Shown here piece after piece: positions 8,181 to 16,598 of a stretch of 38,457 bases of DNA. Position 1 is the stretch's first letter. Each line of letters begins with the position of its first letter. Both the position numbers and the translations under genes were made by a program. This stretch comes from Rhodopirellula sp. (lineage in GTDB: Bacteria > Planctomycetota > Planctomycetia > Pirellulales > Pirellulaceae): assembly GCA_002689655.1 (NCBI GenBank), contig NZHC01000150.1, positions 1-38,457 on the forward strand, written 5' to 3'. Under the pieces are notes generated by a model. It was not told where the DNA came from, made no database searches, and worked only from the letters and a program-made list of their open reading frames with translations.

Positions 8181-10067
8181 ATGGCCTCCCTTAAGACTTC
8201 AAAAGACGTTCAGTCTGTTTCCGGCATTACAGTGCGACTGGCTGGCGACTCGGGTGACGGCATGCAACTGCTAGGCACTCAGTTAACCAATACAAGTGCA
8301 TTGGCGGGCAACGATGTAGCGACTTTTCCCGACTTTCCGGCTGAAATCCGCGCTCCGCGTGGGACACGAGCTGGTGTCTCGGGATTCCAAGTGCAATTTG
8401 CCAGCGAAGAGATCTTCACTCCCGGTGATACCTTGGACGCTTTGGTGGTTATGAATCCGGCCGCCATGGTCACCAATCTGGATGACTTGCGTCACGGCGG
8501 CATCCTGATCGCAAACGAAGATGGCTTTAACGAGAAAGAATTCAAACTTGCGAAGGTGGATTCCAATCCGCTGGACGCCAACGTCCTTGAGGAGACCTAC
8601 AGGATCATCAAGGTCCCGATGACCAAGTTGACCCGTGAAGCGGTATCCGAGTTTGGCCTGGGCACCAAAGTTGCCGATCGCTGTAAAAACTTCTTTGCCA
8701 TGGGTCTTGTTTACTGGCTCTTTGGACGTTCACTCGATCCAACACTACGGTTCATTCAGGCCAAGTTCAGTAAGAAACCCGAAATCGCCGCCGCCAACGA
8801 GGCAGCACTTCGCGCCGGTTGGGCGTTCGGTGAAACAACCGAAGCGTTCGGCGAAAGCTACCAGGTAGAGGCAGCCGAACTGAAGCCGGGTATTTACCGC
8901 AACATCATGGGGAACCAGGCGTTGGCATGGGGCCTGATTGCAGCCTCCAAGGTCAGCAACAAAGACCTGTTTTATGGCACCTACCCAATCACCCCTGCGA
9001 GCGACATTCTTCACGAGCTCACCAAGTACAAACACTTTGGTGTTAAGACCTTTCAAGCCGAGGACGAGATTGCAGCGGTTTGCTCAACCATTGGCGCCGC
9101 CTTTGGCGGCTCGATGGCTGTCACTGCCAGTAGTGGCCCCGGGATTGCGTTGAAGGCTGAGGGGATGGGATTGGGAATGATTTTGGAACTTCCCATGATC
9201 ATCATTAACGTCCAACGTGGTGGCCCGAGCACAGGACTACCAACCAAGACCGAGCAAAGTGACCTGCTACAGGGCATGTACGGTCGTAATGGAGAGGCAC
9301 CACTGCCCATCCTGGCGCCGCGTTCACCTGCGGACTGTTTTGAGATTGCCGTCGAAGCTTGGCGACTGGCAGTGGAATGCATGGTTCCGGTCATGATTCT
9401 TTCCGATGGTTACATCGCCAACGGTAGCGAGCCTTGGAAAATCCCCACCATGTCGGGAATCGCACCTATCAGCATTACCCATCCCGAGGGAACTGACCAA
9501 AGCGAACCGTTCATGCCCTATTCACGTGACGAGCATTTGGCACGCCCATGGGCCATTCCTGGCACGCCAGGACTGATGCATCGCGTCGGTGGACTCGAAA
9601 AGGAAGACGGATCGGGTAACGTCAGCTACGACCCGGCCAACCACCAGCACATGACCAACATGCGTGCCGCCAAAGTTGCCAAGATTGCTGAACGCATCCC
9701 GAAGCAGGACATCAGTGGTCCAGCCACGGGAGACGTGCTTGTCGTGTCGTGGGGCGGCACCTACGGCGCATGCCATACTGCCGTCGGGCGGTGTCGCGAA
9801 GATGGGCACAGCGTCAGTCACGCCCACTTACGCTACCTGAATCCCATGCCCTCAAACCTCGGCGACCTGCTGCAGCAATTCAAAAAGGTCATCGTTGCCG
9901 AACTGAACTCGGGCCAGTTGCGTCTGCTGCTGCGAGCCGAGTACCTAGTTGACTGTATCGGAGTCAATAAAGTGCAAGGGAAGCCATTCACCGTCACCGA
10001 ACTGGTCGCCGCAATCGAGCAAGAAAGTAATGCAGTCAAAGGCGATTCGCGGCTCAAAGCCTGTTAG
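8181..10067 (+). CDS. korA: 2-oxoacid:ferredoxin oxidoreductase, fused gamma-alpha subunit (KorA)
   Basis: A 628-residue protein. Residues about 15-210 form the gamma domain (GDSGDGMQLLG near the start, then FPDFPAEIRAPRGT). From about 238 the alpha domain follows, with YPITPAS at 268-274 and QRGGPSTGLPTKTEQSDL at 345-362. A C-terminal domain begins near 515. Together with KorB this enzyme oxidatively decarboxylates a 2-oxoacid, most likely 2-oxoglutarate, to acyl-CoA with reduction of ferredoxin. It has no ferredoxin-like delta domain, as is usual for the gamma-alpha fusion type. The start is the ATG at 8181. KorB follows after 97 bp, so the two are probably co-transcribed. Confidence 0.95.
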   Translation: MASLKTSKDVQSVSGITVRLAGDSGDGMQLLGTQLTNTSALAGNDVATFPDFPAEIRAPRGTRAGVSGFQVQFASEEIFTPGDTLDALVVMNPAAMVTNLDDLRHGGILIANEDGFNEKEFKLAKVDSNPLDANVLEETYRIIKVPMTKLTREAVSEFGLGTKVADRCKNFFAMGLVYWLFGRSLDPTLRFIQAKFSKKPEIAAANEAALRAGWAFGETTEAFGESYQVEAAELKPGIYRNIMGNQALAWGLIAASKVSNKDLFYGTYPITPASDILHELTKYKHFGVKTFQAEDEIAAVCSTIGAAFGGSMAVTASSGPGIALKAEGMGLGMILELPMIIINVQRGGPSTGLPTKTEQSDLLQGMYGRNGEAPLPILAPRSPADCFEIAVEAWRLAVECMVPVMILSDGYIANGSEPWKIPTMSGIAPISITHPEGTDQSEPFMPYSRDEHLARPWAIPGTPGLMHRVGGLEKEDGSGNVSYDPANHQHMTNMRAAKVAKIAERIPKQDISGPATGDVLVVSWGGTYGACHTAVGRCREDGHSVSHAHLRYLNPMPSNLGDLLQQFKKVIVAELNSGQLRLLLRAEYLVDCIGVNKVQGKPFTVTELVAAIEQESNAVKGDSRLKAC

Positions 10068-10164
10068 GACCCACACAAAATTCAATTGACACCAAGAAGA
10101 ACCTGCTGCTGCCGCATCAACGTATTTTTTCCACCCTTCCCACTGCGATTTGCAAATCTGAGCC

Positions 10165-11175
10165 ATGTCCACGTTACCTGTATTGAAACCTGCTGACTTT
10201 GCATCCGATCAGGATGTTCGCTGGTGCCCTGGCTGCGGTGATTATTCGATTCTTGCGCAGATGAAAAAGATCCTGCCGGAGCTTGGATTTCCTCGGGAAA
10301 AAACTGTCTTCATCAGTGGCATTGGCTGCAGCAGTCGCTTCCCGTACTACATGAACACGTACGGCATGCACAGCATCCACGGCCGCGCTCCGGCCTTCGC
10401 CACTGGACTCAAAACGACGCGCCCAGAACTGATGGTTTGGGTCATCACGGGTGACGGAGACGCTTTATCGATCGGTGGCAACCACTTTATTCATGCCCTC
10501 CGCCGCAACCTCGATGTGAACATCGTCCTCTTCAACAACCGGATCTACGGACTCACGAAAGGGCAATACAGCCCAACGAGTGTTGAGGGCCAGATCACGA
10601 AGAGCACGCCCATGGGTTCAATCGATCACCCACTGAGCCCACTCTCTGTAGCACTCGCTGCCGAAGCCACGTTTGTCGCCCGAAGCATCGATGCACATGT
10701 TAAACATCTAGGCGAAACGCTGAAACGCGCTGCAGCACACAAGGGTGCATCGCTGGTAGAGGTTTACCAGAATTGCAACGTCTTCAACGACGGTGCCATG
10801 GCCTACGCACAGGAACGAAAGCAACGCGCCGATAATGTGATCGAGTTGGAACACGGAAAGCCGTTGGTATTTGCCAATGGAAGCAAAGGAATTCGTTTGG
10901 TCGGCACACACTTGGAAATCGTGAATACCTCGGATGTGCCTGCCGATGACCTTCTAATCCATGACGAGAAAGACCCCAATCCATCAATTCACATGATGAT
11001 GGCGCGGATGTCGTATCCAGCCATGCCGGAACCGATTGGTGTCTTGCGTGCTGTGGAAGACGTTCCAACTTACGACGATCAAATCAATCATCAGGTAGCA
11101 ACAGCCACCGCAAATAAAGGTGATGGTGACTTGGATGCCCTGTTCACCTCCGGTGACACTTGGACAGTCGACTGA
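10165..11175 (+). CDS. korB: 2-oxoacid:ferredoxin oxidoreductase, beta subunit (KorB)
   Basis: A 336-residue subunit that binds thiamine diphosphate. WCPGCG (20-25) supplies cysteines C21 and C24, C55 lies in SGIGCSSR, and a further Cys sits in YQNCNVF; these four positions match the ligands of the family's [4Fe-4S] cluster. The ThDP/Mg motif GDGDALSIGGNH is at 97-108, with FNNRIYGLTKGQ following it. These features mark an active beta subunit of the 2-oxoglutarate or pyruvate ferredoxin oxidoreductase family. The partner korA lies immediately upstream. A 7-bp hairpin and a 14-bp tandem repeat follow the stop codon. Confidence 0.95.
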   Translation: MSTLPVLKPADFASDQDVRWCPGCGDYSILAQMKKILPELGFPREKTVFISGIGCSSRFPYYMNTYGMHSIHGRAPAFATGLKTTRPELMVWVITGDGDALSIGGNHFIHALRRNLDVNIVLFNNRIYGLTKGQYSPTSVEGQITKSTPMGSIDHPLSPLSVALAAEATFVARSIDAHVKHLGETLKRAAAHKGASLVEVYQNCNVFNDGAMAYAQERKQRADNVIELEHGKPLVFANGSKGIRLVGTHLEIVNTSDVPADDLLIHDEKDPNPSIHMMMARMSYPAMPEPIGVLRAVEDVPTYDDQINHQVATATANKGDGDLDALFTSGDTWTVD

Positions 11176-11180
11176 ACCTA

Positions 11181-11201
11181 GAACTGAACCGCAGTCAGTT
11201 C
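11181..11201 (+). repeat. Inverted repeat after korB
   Basis: GAACTGA (11181-11187) and TCAGTTC (11195-11201) pair perfectly around a 7-base loop, 6 bp after the korB stop. There is no T-run, so a terminator role is only possible. Confidence 0.5.
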
Positions 11202-11204
11202 CAA

Positions 11205-11274
11205 AGTACCCAGCAGCTAGTACCCAGCAGCTAGTACCCAGCAGCTAGTACCCAGCAGCTAGTACCCGGCACGT
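11205..11274. repeat. 14-bp tandem repeat, 4 perfect copies plus 1 degenerate
   Basis: The unit is AGTACCCAGCAGCT, perfect at 11205, 11219, 11233 and 11247, then a diverged copy (AGTACCCGGCACGT) at 11261. It starts 30 bp after korB. Confidence 0.9.
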
Positions 11275-11572
11275 AGCTCATAGCTAAAAGCACACAGCAC
11301 ATAGCCTTGCAAGGAAGCAATTTGCCATGACTATCCGAAGTGGAAACTTCTCTGACAAAACGCAGACACCGCATGGGGACGGATCAACGTCCCTCCATTC
11401 GTGAAAGATCAAACCCAGCAGGCTCACCAAGTGCCAGCCCGACCCAGGATCGATCGAACCCACCGACTTTTACTCAAGATAAACCGGCCTACCAAATGCA
11501 ACCGTTGCTCAAGGGCCGGGAAGGTTACGACCTTTTTTCACCGTTGACTGTTCCCCGTTAAACGAGGTTCCT

Positions 11573-12514
11573 ATGCCACGCGATAAAAGCTACTCCGACG
11601 CTACCAAAGCAATCGGTGATACACCGATGATTCAGATCAACCGCTTGGTATCCGGTGACGGTGCCGCGGTATTCGCAAAGTGCGAGTTTTTCCAACCACT
11701 CAACAGCGTCAAAGATCGCATTGGCGTGGCGATGATCGAAGCTGGTGAGCGTGATGGAAGTATCAACGCGGATACCCATGTCATCGAACCCACCAGCGGC
11801 AACACTGGGATTGCTTTAGCGTTTGTTTGTGCAGCCAAAGGCTATAAACTGACGCTGACAATGCCTGAGTCGATGTCCGTCGAACGAAGGGCTTTGCTTA
11901 GAGCAATGGGTGCCAATCTTGTCCTAACCCCAGCTGGAGAGGGGATGAAGGGGGCGATCAATCGCGCCGCTGAGCTGGTCGCCGCTACCGACAATGCCTA
12001 CATGCCGCAGCAGTTTGAAAATCCAGCAAACCCCGCGATTCATGAATCAACCACCGGTCCCGAAATCTGGGCCGATAGTGGACAAGACATCGACGCGATC
12101 GTCGCTGGGGTGGGCACCGGGGGAACCATTACAGGAGTCACCCGCTTCCTCAAAAAACAGAATCCAAATTTCAAGGCCTTTGCCGTCGAACCCAAGCACT
12201 CACCCGTGATCAGCGGTGGTGACCCCGGAAAGCATCGCATCCAAGGCATCGGCGCTGGCTTCGTACCCAAGAACCTCGATACGTCCGTTATCGACGACGT
12301 GGTACAAGTGGACGACGAAGATGCGTTTGAGTGGGGACGGAAACTCGCAAAGGAAGAAGGCATTGTGGGCGGCATCAGCAGCGGTGCCAACATGTGGGCA
12401 GCAGCCCAGATTGCAGCTCGCCCAGAAATGAAAGGAAAAAAGATCGTCACCATCATGTGCAGCCTCGGTGAACGATACCTCAGCACGCCGCTGTTCGGTG
12501 ATCTTGGACTCTAA
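11573..12514 (+). CDS. cysK: Cysteine synthase A (O-acetylserine sulfhydrylase)
   Basis: A 313-residue fold-type II PLP enzyme. The PLP lysine is K47 in NSVKDR, the substrate loop TSGNTG is at 73-78, a phosphate-binding glycine loop GVGTGGTITGV lies further on, and GISSGAN is near the C-terminus. It makes L-cysteine from O-acetylserine and sulfide in the cytoplasm. Length and motifs are typical of CysK; cystathionine beta-synthase-like use is possible but less likely, as no CBS or haem domains are present. The start is the ATG at 11573, preceded by a short GAGG at 11563-11566. The last codons (D-L-G-L-stop) are the first copy of an 18-bp tandem duplication. A strong terminator follows at 12674. 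Confidence 0.95.
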   Translation: MPRDKSYSDATKAIGDTPMIQINRLVSGDGAAVFAKCEFFQPLNSVKDRIGVAMIEAGERDGSINADTHVIEPTSGNTGIALAFVCAAKGYKLTLTMPESMSVERRALLRAMGANLVLTPAGEGMKGAINRAAELVAATDNAYMPQQFENPANPAIHESTTGPEIWADSGQDIDAIVAGVGTGGTITGVTRFLKKQNPNFKAFAVEPKHSPVISGGDPGKHRIQGIGAGFVPKNLDTSVIDDVVQVDDEDAFEWGRKLAKEEGIVGGISSGANMWAAAQIAARPEMKGKKIVTIMCSLGERYLSTPLFGDLGL

Positions 12515-12545
12515 GAGGATCTTGGACTCTAAGAGGATCTGGGAC
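12500..12545. repeat. 18-bp tandem repeat overlapping the cysK stop codon
   Basis: GATCTTGGACTCTAAGAG occurs at 12500-12517 and 12518-12535, with a partial third copy from 12536. The first copy contains the last four codons of cysK and its TAA, so the array grew by duplication of the gene's own 3' end. Confidence 0.85.
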
Positions 12546-12576
12546 GCCGAAGCGACTCCGGACTCTTGGTCCCTAG

Positions 12577-12642
12577 ACTCTGAACACGAGACTCTGAACA
12601 CGAGACTCTGAACACGAGACTCTGAACACGAGACTCTGCCCC
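12577..12642. repeat. 14-bp tandem repeat, about 4.5 copies
   Basis: The unit is ACTCTGAACACGAG, perfect at 12577, 12591, 12605 and 12619, then a partial copy. It directly follows the 18-bp array and precedes a CATGG-centred palindrome. Confidence 0.9.
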
Positions 12643-12654
12643 AGCCATGGCTGG
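12641..12654. repeat. 14-bp perfect palindrome
   Basis: The sequence CCAGCCATGGCTGG is self-complementary. It has the same GCCATGGC core as the larger palindrome at 18610-18633. Confidence 0.6.
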
Positions 12655-12673
12655 ACATGAGAACCCCTGCGAG

Positions 12674-12710
12674 AACTCTGTTCCGTCACTCGACGGAACA
12701 GAGTTTTTTT
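12674..12710 (+). terminator. Strong rho-independent terminator after cysK
   Basis: A perfect 14-bp stem (AACTCTGTTCCGTC at 12674-12687, GACGGAACAGAGTT at 12692-12705) with a 4-base loop runs into TTTTT. It terminates plus-strand transcription from cysK and protects the convergent ABC transporter gene. Confidence 0.93.
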
Positions 12711-12793
12711 AGTTAGCCCGTCGAGCCTGCGAATTCCCATCCGCCCCAGACAAAACCAACAGTACGTCCGGGGCTACGCAGAGGCCTCCCAGC

Positions 12794-14788
12794 TCAGGCC
12801 GACACCCTCTGCTCACCACAAAGGCTTCGATAAAACGCGTTGCTTTGCTGCAGCTCAGCGTGATTGCCAGCATCAGACACTTTCCCTGCTTCAACCACAA
12901 TCGTGCGGTCGGCCATCGCCAGCGAGCTAGGGCGATGCGTGATCATCACACCCGTACGATTGACAAGGAATTTTTTGAGTGCTTCATGAATCAACTGCTC
13001 GCTTTCCATATCAATCTGACTGGTAGCCTCATCGAGAATCAAGATATCAGGGTTTCTTAGAAACGCCCGAGCCAAGGCAATACGCTGCATTTGCCCGCCG
13101 GACAATCGCACTCCACCCGCTCCCAACAAAGTCTGGTATCCATCAGGGGTTTTGGTACGAATAAAATCGTCGGCAAACGCTAACTTGGCCGCGCGCACCA
13201 CGGCATGAGAATCCGCACCGGGACTGCCATAGCGGATATTATTCTCAATGGTATCTTCGAATAAAGCTGTGCGTTGCGTCACCAAAGCAATCCTTCGGCG
13301 CACATCACGGGTCCGCATGTCACGAAGCGGAACGGCATCCAAAAGTACTTCCCCGGACTGTGGATCGTCAAACCTACAAAGCAGGCTGACTAAGGTACTT
13401 TTCCCACTACCGTTGGGACCGACCACAGCCACGGTTTCCCCGTGCTGTATCTCAAAGTCCATTCCCTGCAGCACCTTGGGCCCAGAAGAGTACTGATAAC
13501 AAACGTCCTTGAATCTGATAGTTCGGTGCGGCCGAAGGACAGATTTCGGTTTCACTGGCTCCTGGACTCTAACGGTCTGATCGATGATGTCGTAGACACG
13601 CGTGGTGGCTGCAAGCCCTCTCTGCAATCCACTCCACACATCGGTCAATTTACGAGCAGGGTCAGAAGCACCAATCAGAAAGCCGAAGAACATCAGTACC
13701 TCCCCGACATTAAGCGGCTCTTGGCTCATGCGAACCCCGAGCAGATGGGTCTCTTGATTGACCACCAAATAGCCGCCCGCAAGAATTGCCATGCCGACAG
13801 TTACCATTCCCAGCATCTCACTGCTGCTGCGTGCCAGCATATTGTAAAAGGCGATCTTCATCGATTTACGATAAAAAGCATAGGTGCCACGCCTGAACTT
13901 GGCTCGCTCAAAAGCTTGAGTATTGAATGCCTTCACCACGCGTATGCCGGCAAATGCATCACTAAGCATTCCATAAAGCTGGCTCATTTCTTCCATTGCC
14001 CGCCGACTTGCTCTGCGAATGGCTCGGCTGAGATAAGACATCACTAACACAACAATTGGCGTGACGATCATCACGAGCAGCATCAAACGCCAGCAAATGA
14101 ACATCGCTCCACCCAAGCAGACCATCATTTTCAGGGGTTCACGCACCATGCGTCCCAAGAGTACAGAAACACCTGCAGAAACGTGAGACACATCATTGGT
14201 CAAACGCGACGTTAACTCCGCCGATCCATTCTCCCCGAACGAATCAAGATCCAATGAGAGCGACTTGCGAAAGAATGCTGATCGCAGATCGAATGCGGTA
14301 CGTTCGGCAACGTACTGTACCAACAAAAGATTGAGCATTAGCGCCAGAAGCTTCAGAGCAGTTCCTCCAACCAACAACGCAACAATCAACATCAGCGTCG
14401 CGTAGGGGCCATCCGGCGCATAACGATCGACCCAAGGCTTGACTTTGATAAACCATGCGTTCGATTCACTCACCAAGGCATGCCGAGCCTCCAACGTCTG
14501 CTGTTCGACCTGCAACGCAATTTTTTTGTCATCGCTCGCCAGCGGAATTGACTTGGTAATTTCCGTTAGCCGCTGATCGATGTCAGTCAAATCAACGCGA
14601 GATGCTTCGATTCGGGATGCGACATAGCTCGGAAGACTGTCACCCTTGAAAACCACTTCGACGAGCGGATAGAGAGTGCCAATGTTCGCTCCCCACAGTA
14701 CTGCAATCACAAGTGAAGTGAATAGAATGCCAACGAGGGCAAAACGCCGTCGAGCGGCAATCCTTAGAACGCGACCGAAATTGTTCAT
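12794..14788 (-). CDS. MsbA-like ABC exporter, fused permease and ATPase
   Basis: A 664-residue half-transporter. The membrane domain covers about 1-400 and the nucleotide-binding domain about 425-650. Walker A GPNGSGKST is at 457-465, the Q-loop glutamine is near 505, the signature LSGGQ is at 562-566, Walker B ILILDE is at 582-587, and the switch histidine is H618. It should work as a homodimer in the inner membrane, exporting a lipid, glycolipid or hydrophobic compound. It is about 80 residues longer than MsbA because of a charged insert (about 50-115) between the first two membrane helices. The insert would face the periplasm. The start is the ATG at 14788. Upstream on the same strand are a sulfatase and a glycosyltransferase-acyltransferase pair, so it may export their product; this is inference. 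Confidence 0.92.
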   Translation of the reverse strand: MNNFGRVLRIAARRRFALVGILFTSLVIAVLWGANIGTLYPLVEVVFKGDSLPSYVASRIEASRVDLTDIDQRLTEITKSIPLASDDKKIALQVEQQTLEARHALVSESNAWFIKVKPWVDRYAPDGPYATLMLIVALLVGGTALKLLALMLNLLLVQYVAERTAFDLRSAFFRKSLSLDLDSFGENGSAELTSRLTNDVSHVSAGVSVLLGRMVREPLKMMVCLGGAMFICWRLMLLVMIVTPIVVLVMSYLSRAIRRASRRAMEEMSQLYGMLSDAFAGIRVVKAFNTQAFERAKFRRGTYAFYRKSMKIAFYNMLARSSSEMLGMVTVGMAILAGGYLVVNQETHLLGVRMSQEPLNVGEVLMFFGFLIGASDPARKLTDVWSGLQRGLAATTRVYDIIDQTVRVQEPVKPKSVLRPHRTIRFKDVCYQYSSGPKVLQGMDFEIQHGETVAVVGPNGSGKSTLVSLLCRFDDPQSGEVLLDAVPLRDMRTRDVRRRIALVTQRTALFEDTIENNIRYGSPGADSHAVVRAAKLAFADDFIRTKTPDGYQTLLGAGGVRLSGGQMQRIALARAFLRNPDILILDEATSQIDMESEQLIHEALKKFLVNRTGVMITHRPSSLAMADRTIVVEAGKVSDAGNHAELQQSNAFYRSLCGEQRVSA

Positions 14789-14846
14789 TGTCAGTTCGTC
14801 ATCCTTGACGAGTCATCGTGGCTGGTTGCGAAGCATCCTTGTAGAA

Positions 14847-14867
14847 CACCGTGAACTCACCACGGTG
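14847..14867. promoter_or_regulatory. Inverted repeat upstream of the ABC exporter gene
   Basis: CACCGTG (14847-14853) and CACGGTG (14861-14867) are perfect complements 7 bases apart, 59-79 bp upstream of the exporter's start codon. The position suits a regulator-binding site or a leader hairpin. No cognate regulator is visible in the window. Confidence 0.4.
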
Positions 14868-15000
14868 AACCTGCTGGGCACCGGAAGTTTAACGTACAGA
14901 GCTACCAGCATCCAGCCGAATTTGGGAGCCAATTCACGTCCATCACTCTTGCCAGCGTGTGAGATCGCCCGCCGTGGATGCTTAGTTTCCGCTGCGAATC

Positions 15001-16449
15001 TCACCTTTTCTCGCGATTCAGCCAGTAGTCAGGCCAGATGATGTGGCGCGACTCGTACCGAGGCCACTTCCAATCCGGCCAAACAGCCCCCTCATTTTGC
15101 ACGCTCTGAAAAATTGCTTGCATTTGCTTTTTGAGTCGGTCCAGGACAATGGGCTCAACATCGCTGCGATCCTCTGACTCGCTCACATCCGCTCCAAGAT
15201 CATACAGCTCAAAGTCCTTCAAACGAGCGTTTTTGATAGCCTGCATTTCCAGCTGGGACAAGTCGGCGCCGGTGCTTGGACCTGGTTGGGTGATCGAAGC
15301 CAGCAGTTTCCACCTCCCATCACGAACCGCGACTTTCGCAAGCCCTTTGGCTCGATTGAACTGCCAATAAAGCGGTTTCTTCCTGCGTAACGGTTCATCG
15401 TTCAGCAGTGGCAGCAAACTGATGCCGTCCAACTCACGTTCAGTTGGTAAAGTAGCCTGACCGAGCTCGCAAAGCGTTGGAAGAAAATCGAGAGCACTTA
15501 TCGGCACATCACTTTTTGAACCTGCTGCGATTCTGCCAGGCCATCGCACAATTCCTGGGACTCGGATCCCACCTTCATAGACGGTGCCTTTCTTATCCCG
15601 AAATGGACCAGCCGAACCATGAGGATGCATGGCCGTGATGGCAGGTCCATTATCGCTCGTGAAGATGACAACGGTATCATCCTGCAGTCCGAGTTTTTTT
15701 ACCGCGTCGAGCAGACGGCCAAAACCGGCATCCAATTGTGAGATATTGCCGTGATGAGCTGAATACGCTGGATCCTCGTGGGGATACAGTTGTTTATATT
15801 TACCAGCAGACGCAATCGGCTCGTGTGGTTCGTGAAAGCAAGCGAATAGAAAAAATGGCTTGTTGGAATCACGCTGTTTCCGAAGCCACTCAACAGCTTC
15901 TGCTGCTACAAGCTCTGCCGAATAGCCCTTCAACGTCCCTACTTCGTTGCCATTTCGCACAAAGTTTTCTGGATTTCGGTGATTTGGCAGAGCGTTGTTC
16001 TGAGTCGCAAACCAGTGATCAAATCCATGGTCGTTGGGTTGTGGTTGGCCCGGCAAGTTAAAGTTTCCGTTCAGATGCCATTTTCCCACATGACAGGTTT
16101 CATAACCTGAATCTCGCAGCAGGGTCGCAATGGTCACTTCAGTTCGCTTCACGTGCATGGGTGAAAACATCGGAATCCAATTGTAGATTCCGAGTCGGAA
16201 TGGTGTCCGACCAGTCATCAGCCCGGCTCGCGATGGCGAACAATTGGGATGAGCCGCGTAACAACTCGTCAACCTCATGCCCTCTGTGGCGAAGTGATCG
16301 ATACGTGGCGATTGAATCCCCTCATTCCCATAACAGCCCAGATCACCAAAACCCAAGTCGTCTGCAAGCACCACAATCAAATTAGGCCGTACAGCGTTTG
16401 CGGCAGTCATTGGAAGTAGAACCATGAATATCCCAACAGCAAATCGCAT
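15001..16449 (-). CDS. Secreted sulfatase, formylglycine-dependent type I
   Basis: A 482-residue sulfatase starting at ATG 16449. A signal peptide (hydrophobic FAVGIFMVLLPM, then A-A-N-A) precedes the catalytic domain. Metal ligands D30-D31 sit in VVLADDLG. The modification motif is C70-S-P-S-R74 followed by AGLMTGR, so C70 should become formylglycine. The HVGKWHL motif and the later metal-binding segment TSDNGP are present. It would cleave sulfate esters from a polysaccharide or glycan outside the cytoplasm; the exact substrate cannot be read. It follows the glycosyltransferase gene on the same strand after a 20-bp tandem repeat. A TTG at 16476 could add 9 residues but would lengthen the signal peptide without benefit. 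Confidence 0.93.
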   Translation of the reverse strand: MRFAVGIFMVLLPMTAANAVRPNLIVVLADDLGFGDLGCYGNEGIQSPRIDHFATEGMRLTSCYAAHPNCSPSRAGLMTGRTPFRLGIYNWIPMFSPMHVKRTEVTIATLLRDSGYETCHVGKWHLNGNFNLPGQPQPNDHGFDHWFATQNNALPNHRNPENFVRNGNEVGTLKGYSAELVAAEAVEWLRKQRDSNKPFFLFACFHEPHEPIASAGKYKQLYPHEDPAYSAHHGNISQLDAGFGRLLDAVKKLGLQDDTVVIFTSDNGPAITAMHPHGSAGPFRDKKGTVYEGGIRVPGIVRWPGRIAAGSKSDVPISALDFLPTLCELGQATLPTERELDGISLLPLLNDEPLRRKKPLYWQFNRAKGLAKVAVRDGRWKLLASITQPGPSTGADLSQLEMQAIKNARLKDFELYDLGADVSESEDRSDVEPIVLDRLKKQMQAIFQSVQNEGAVWPDWKWPRYESRHIIWPDYWLNREKR

Positions 16450-16538
16450 CAGAACACTCCCAAATCGGAAAGGCAAAACTTCAAGGAATCAAGTTCAGAC
16501 CCCAACACCCACATCGGTGCGCAAGTTGTCAACAAAAC

Positions 16539-16593
16539 CGCAGTATGACAAATAACATCGCAGTATGACAAATAACATCGCAGTATGACAAAC
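16539..16593. repeat. 20-bp tandem repeat, 2.75 copies
   Basis: The unit is CGCAGTATGACAAATAACAT, at 16539 and 16559, with a 15-base partial copy at 16579. It occupies the gap between the glycosyltransferase and the sulfatase genes. Confidence 0.85.
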
Positions 16594-16598
16594 ACTGA

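Larger units (their letters stand above)
11176..11572. other. Gap between korB and cysK with hairpin and repeat
   Basis: These 397 bases hold a hairpin (11181-11201), a 14-bp tandem array (11205-11274) and A/C-rich DNA. A 73-residue open frame at 11340-11561 is polar, low-complexity and ends just before cysK. I do not accept it as a gene. Confidence 0.45.

Noticed and set aside
11340-11561. 73-codon plus-strand frame before cysK
   Set aside because: Polar low-complexity sequence with no domain; best explained as chance.
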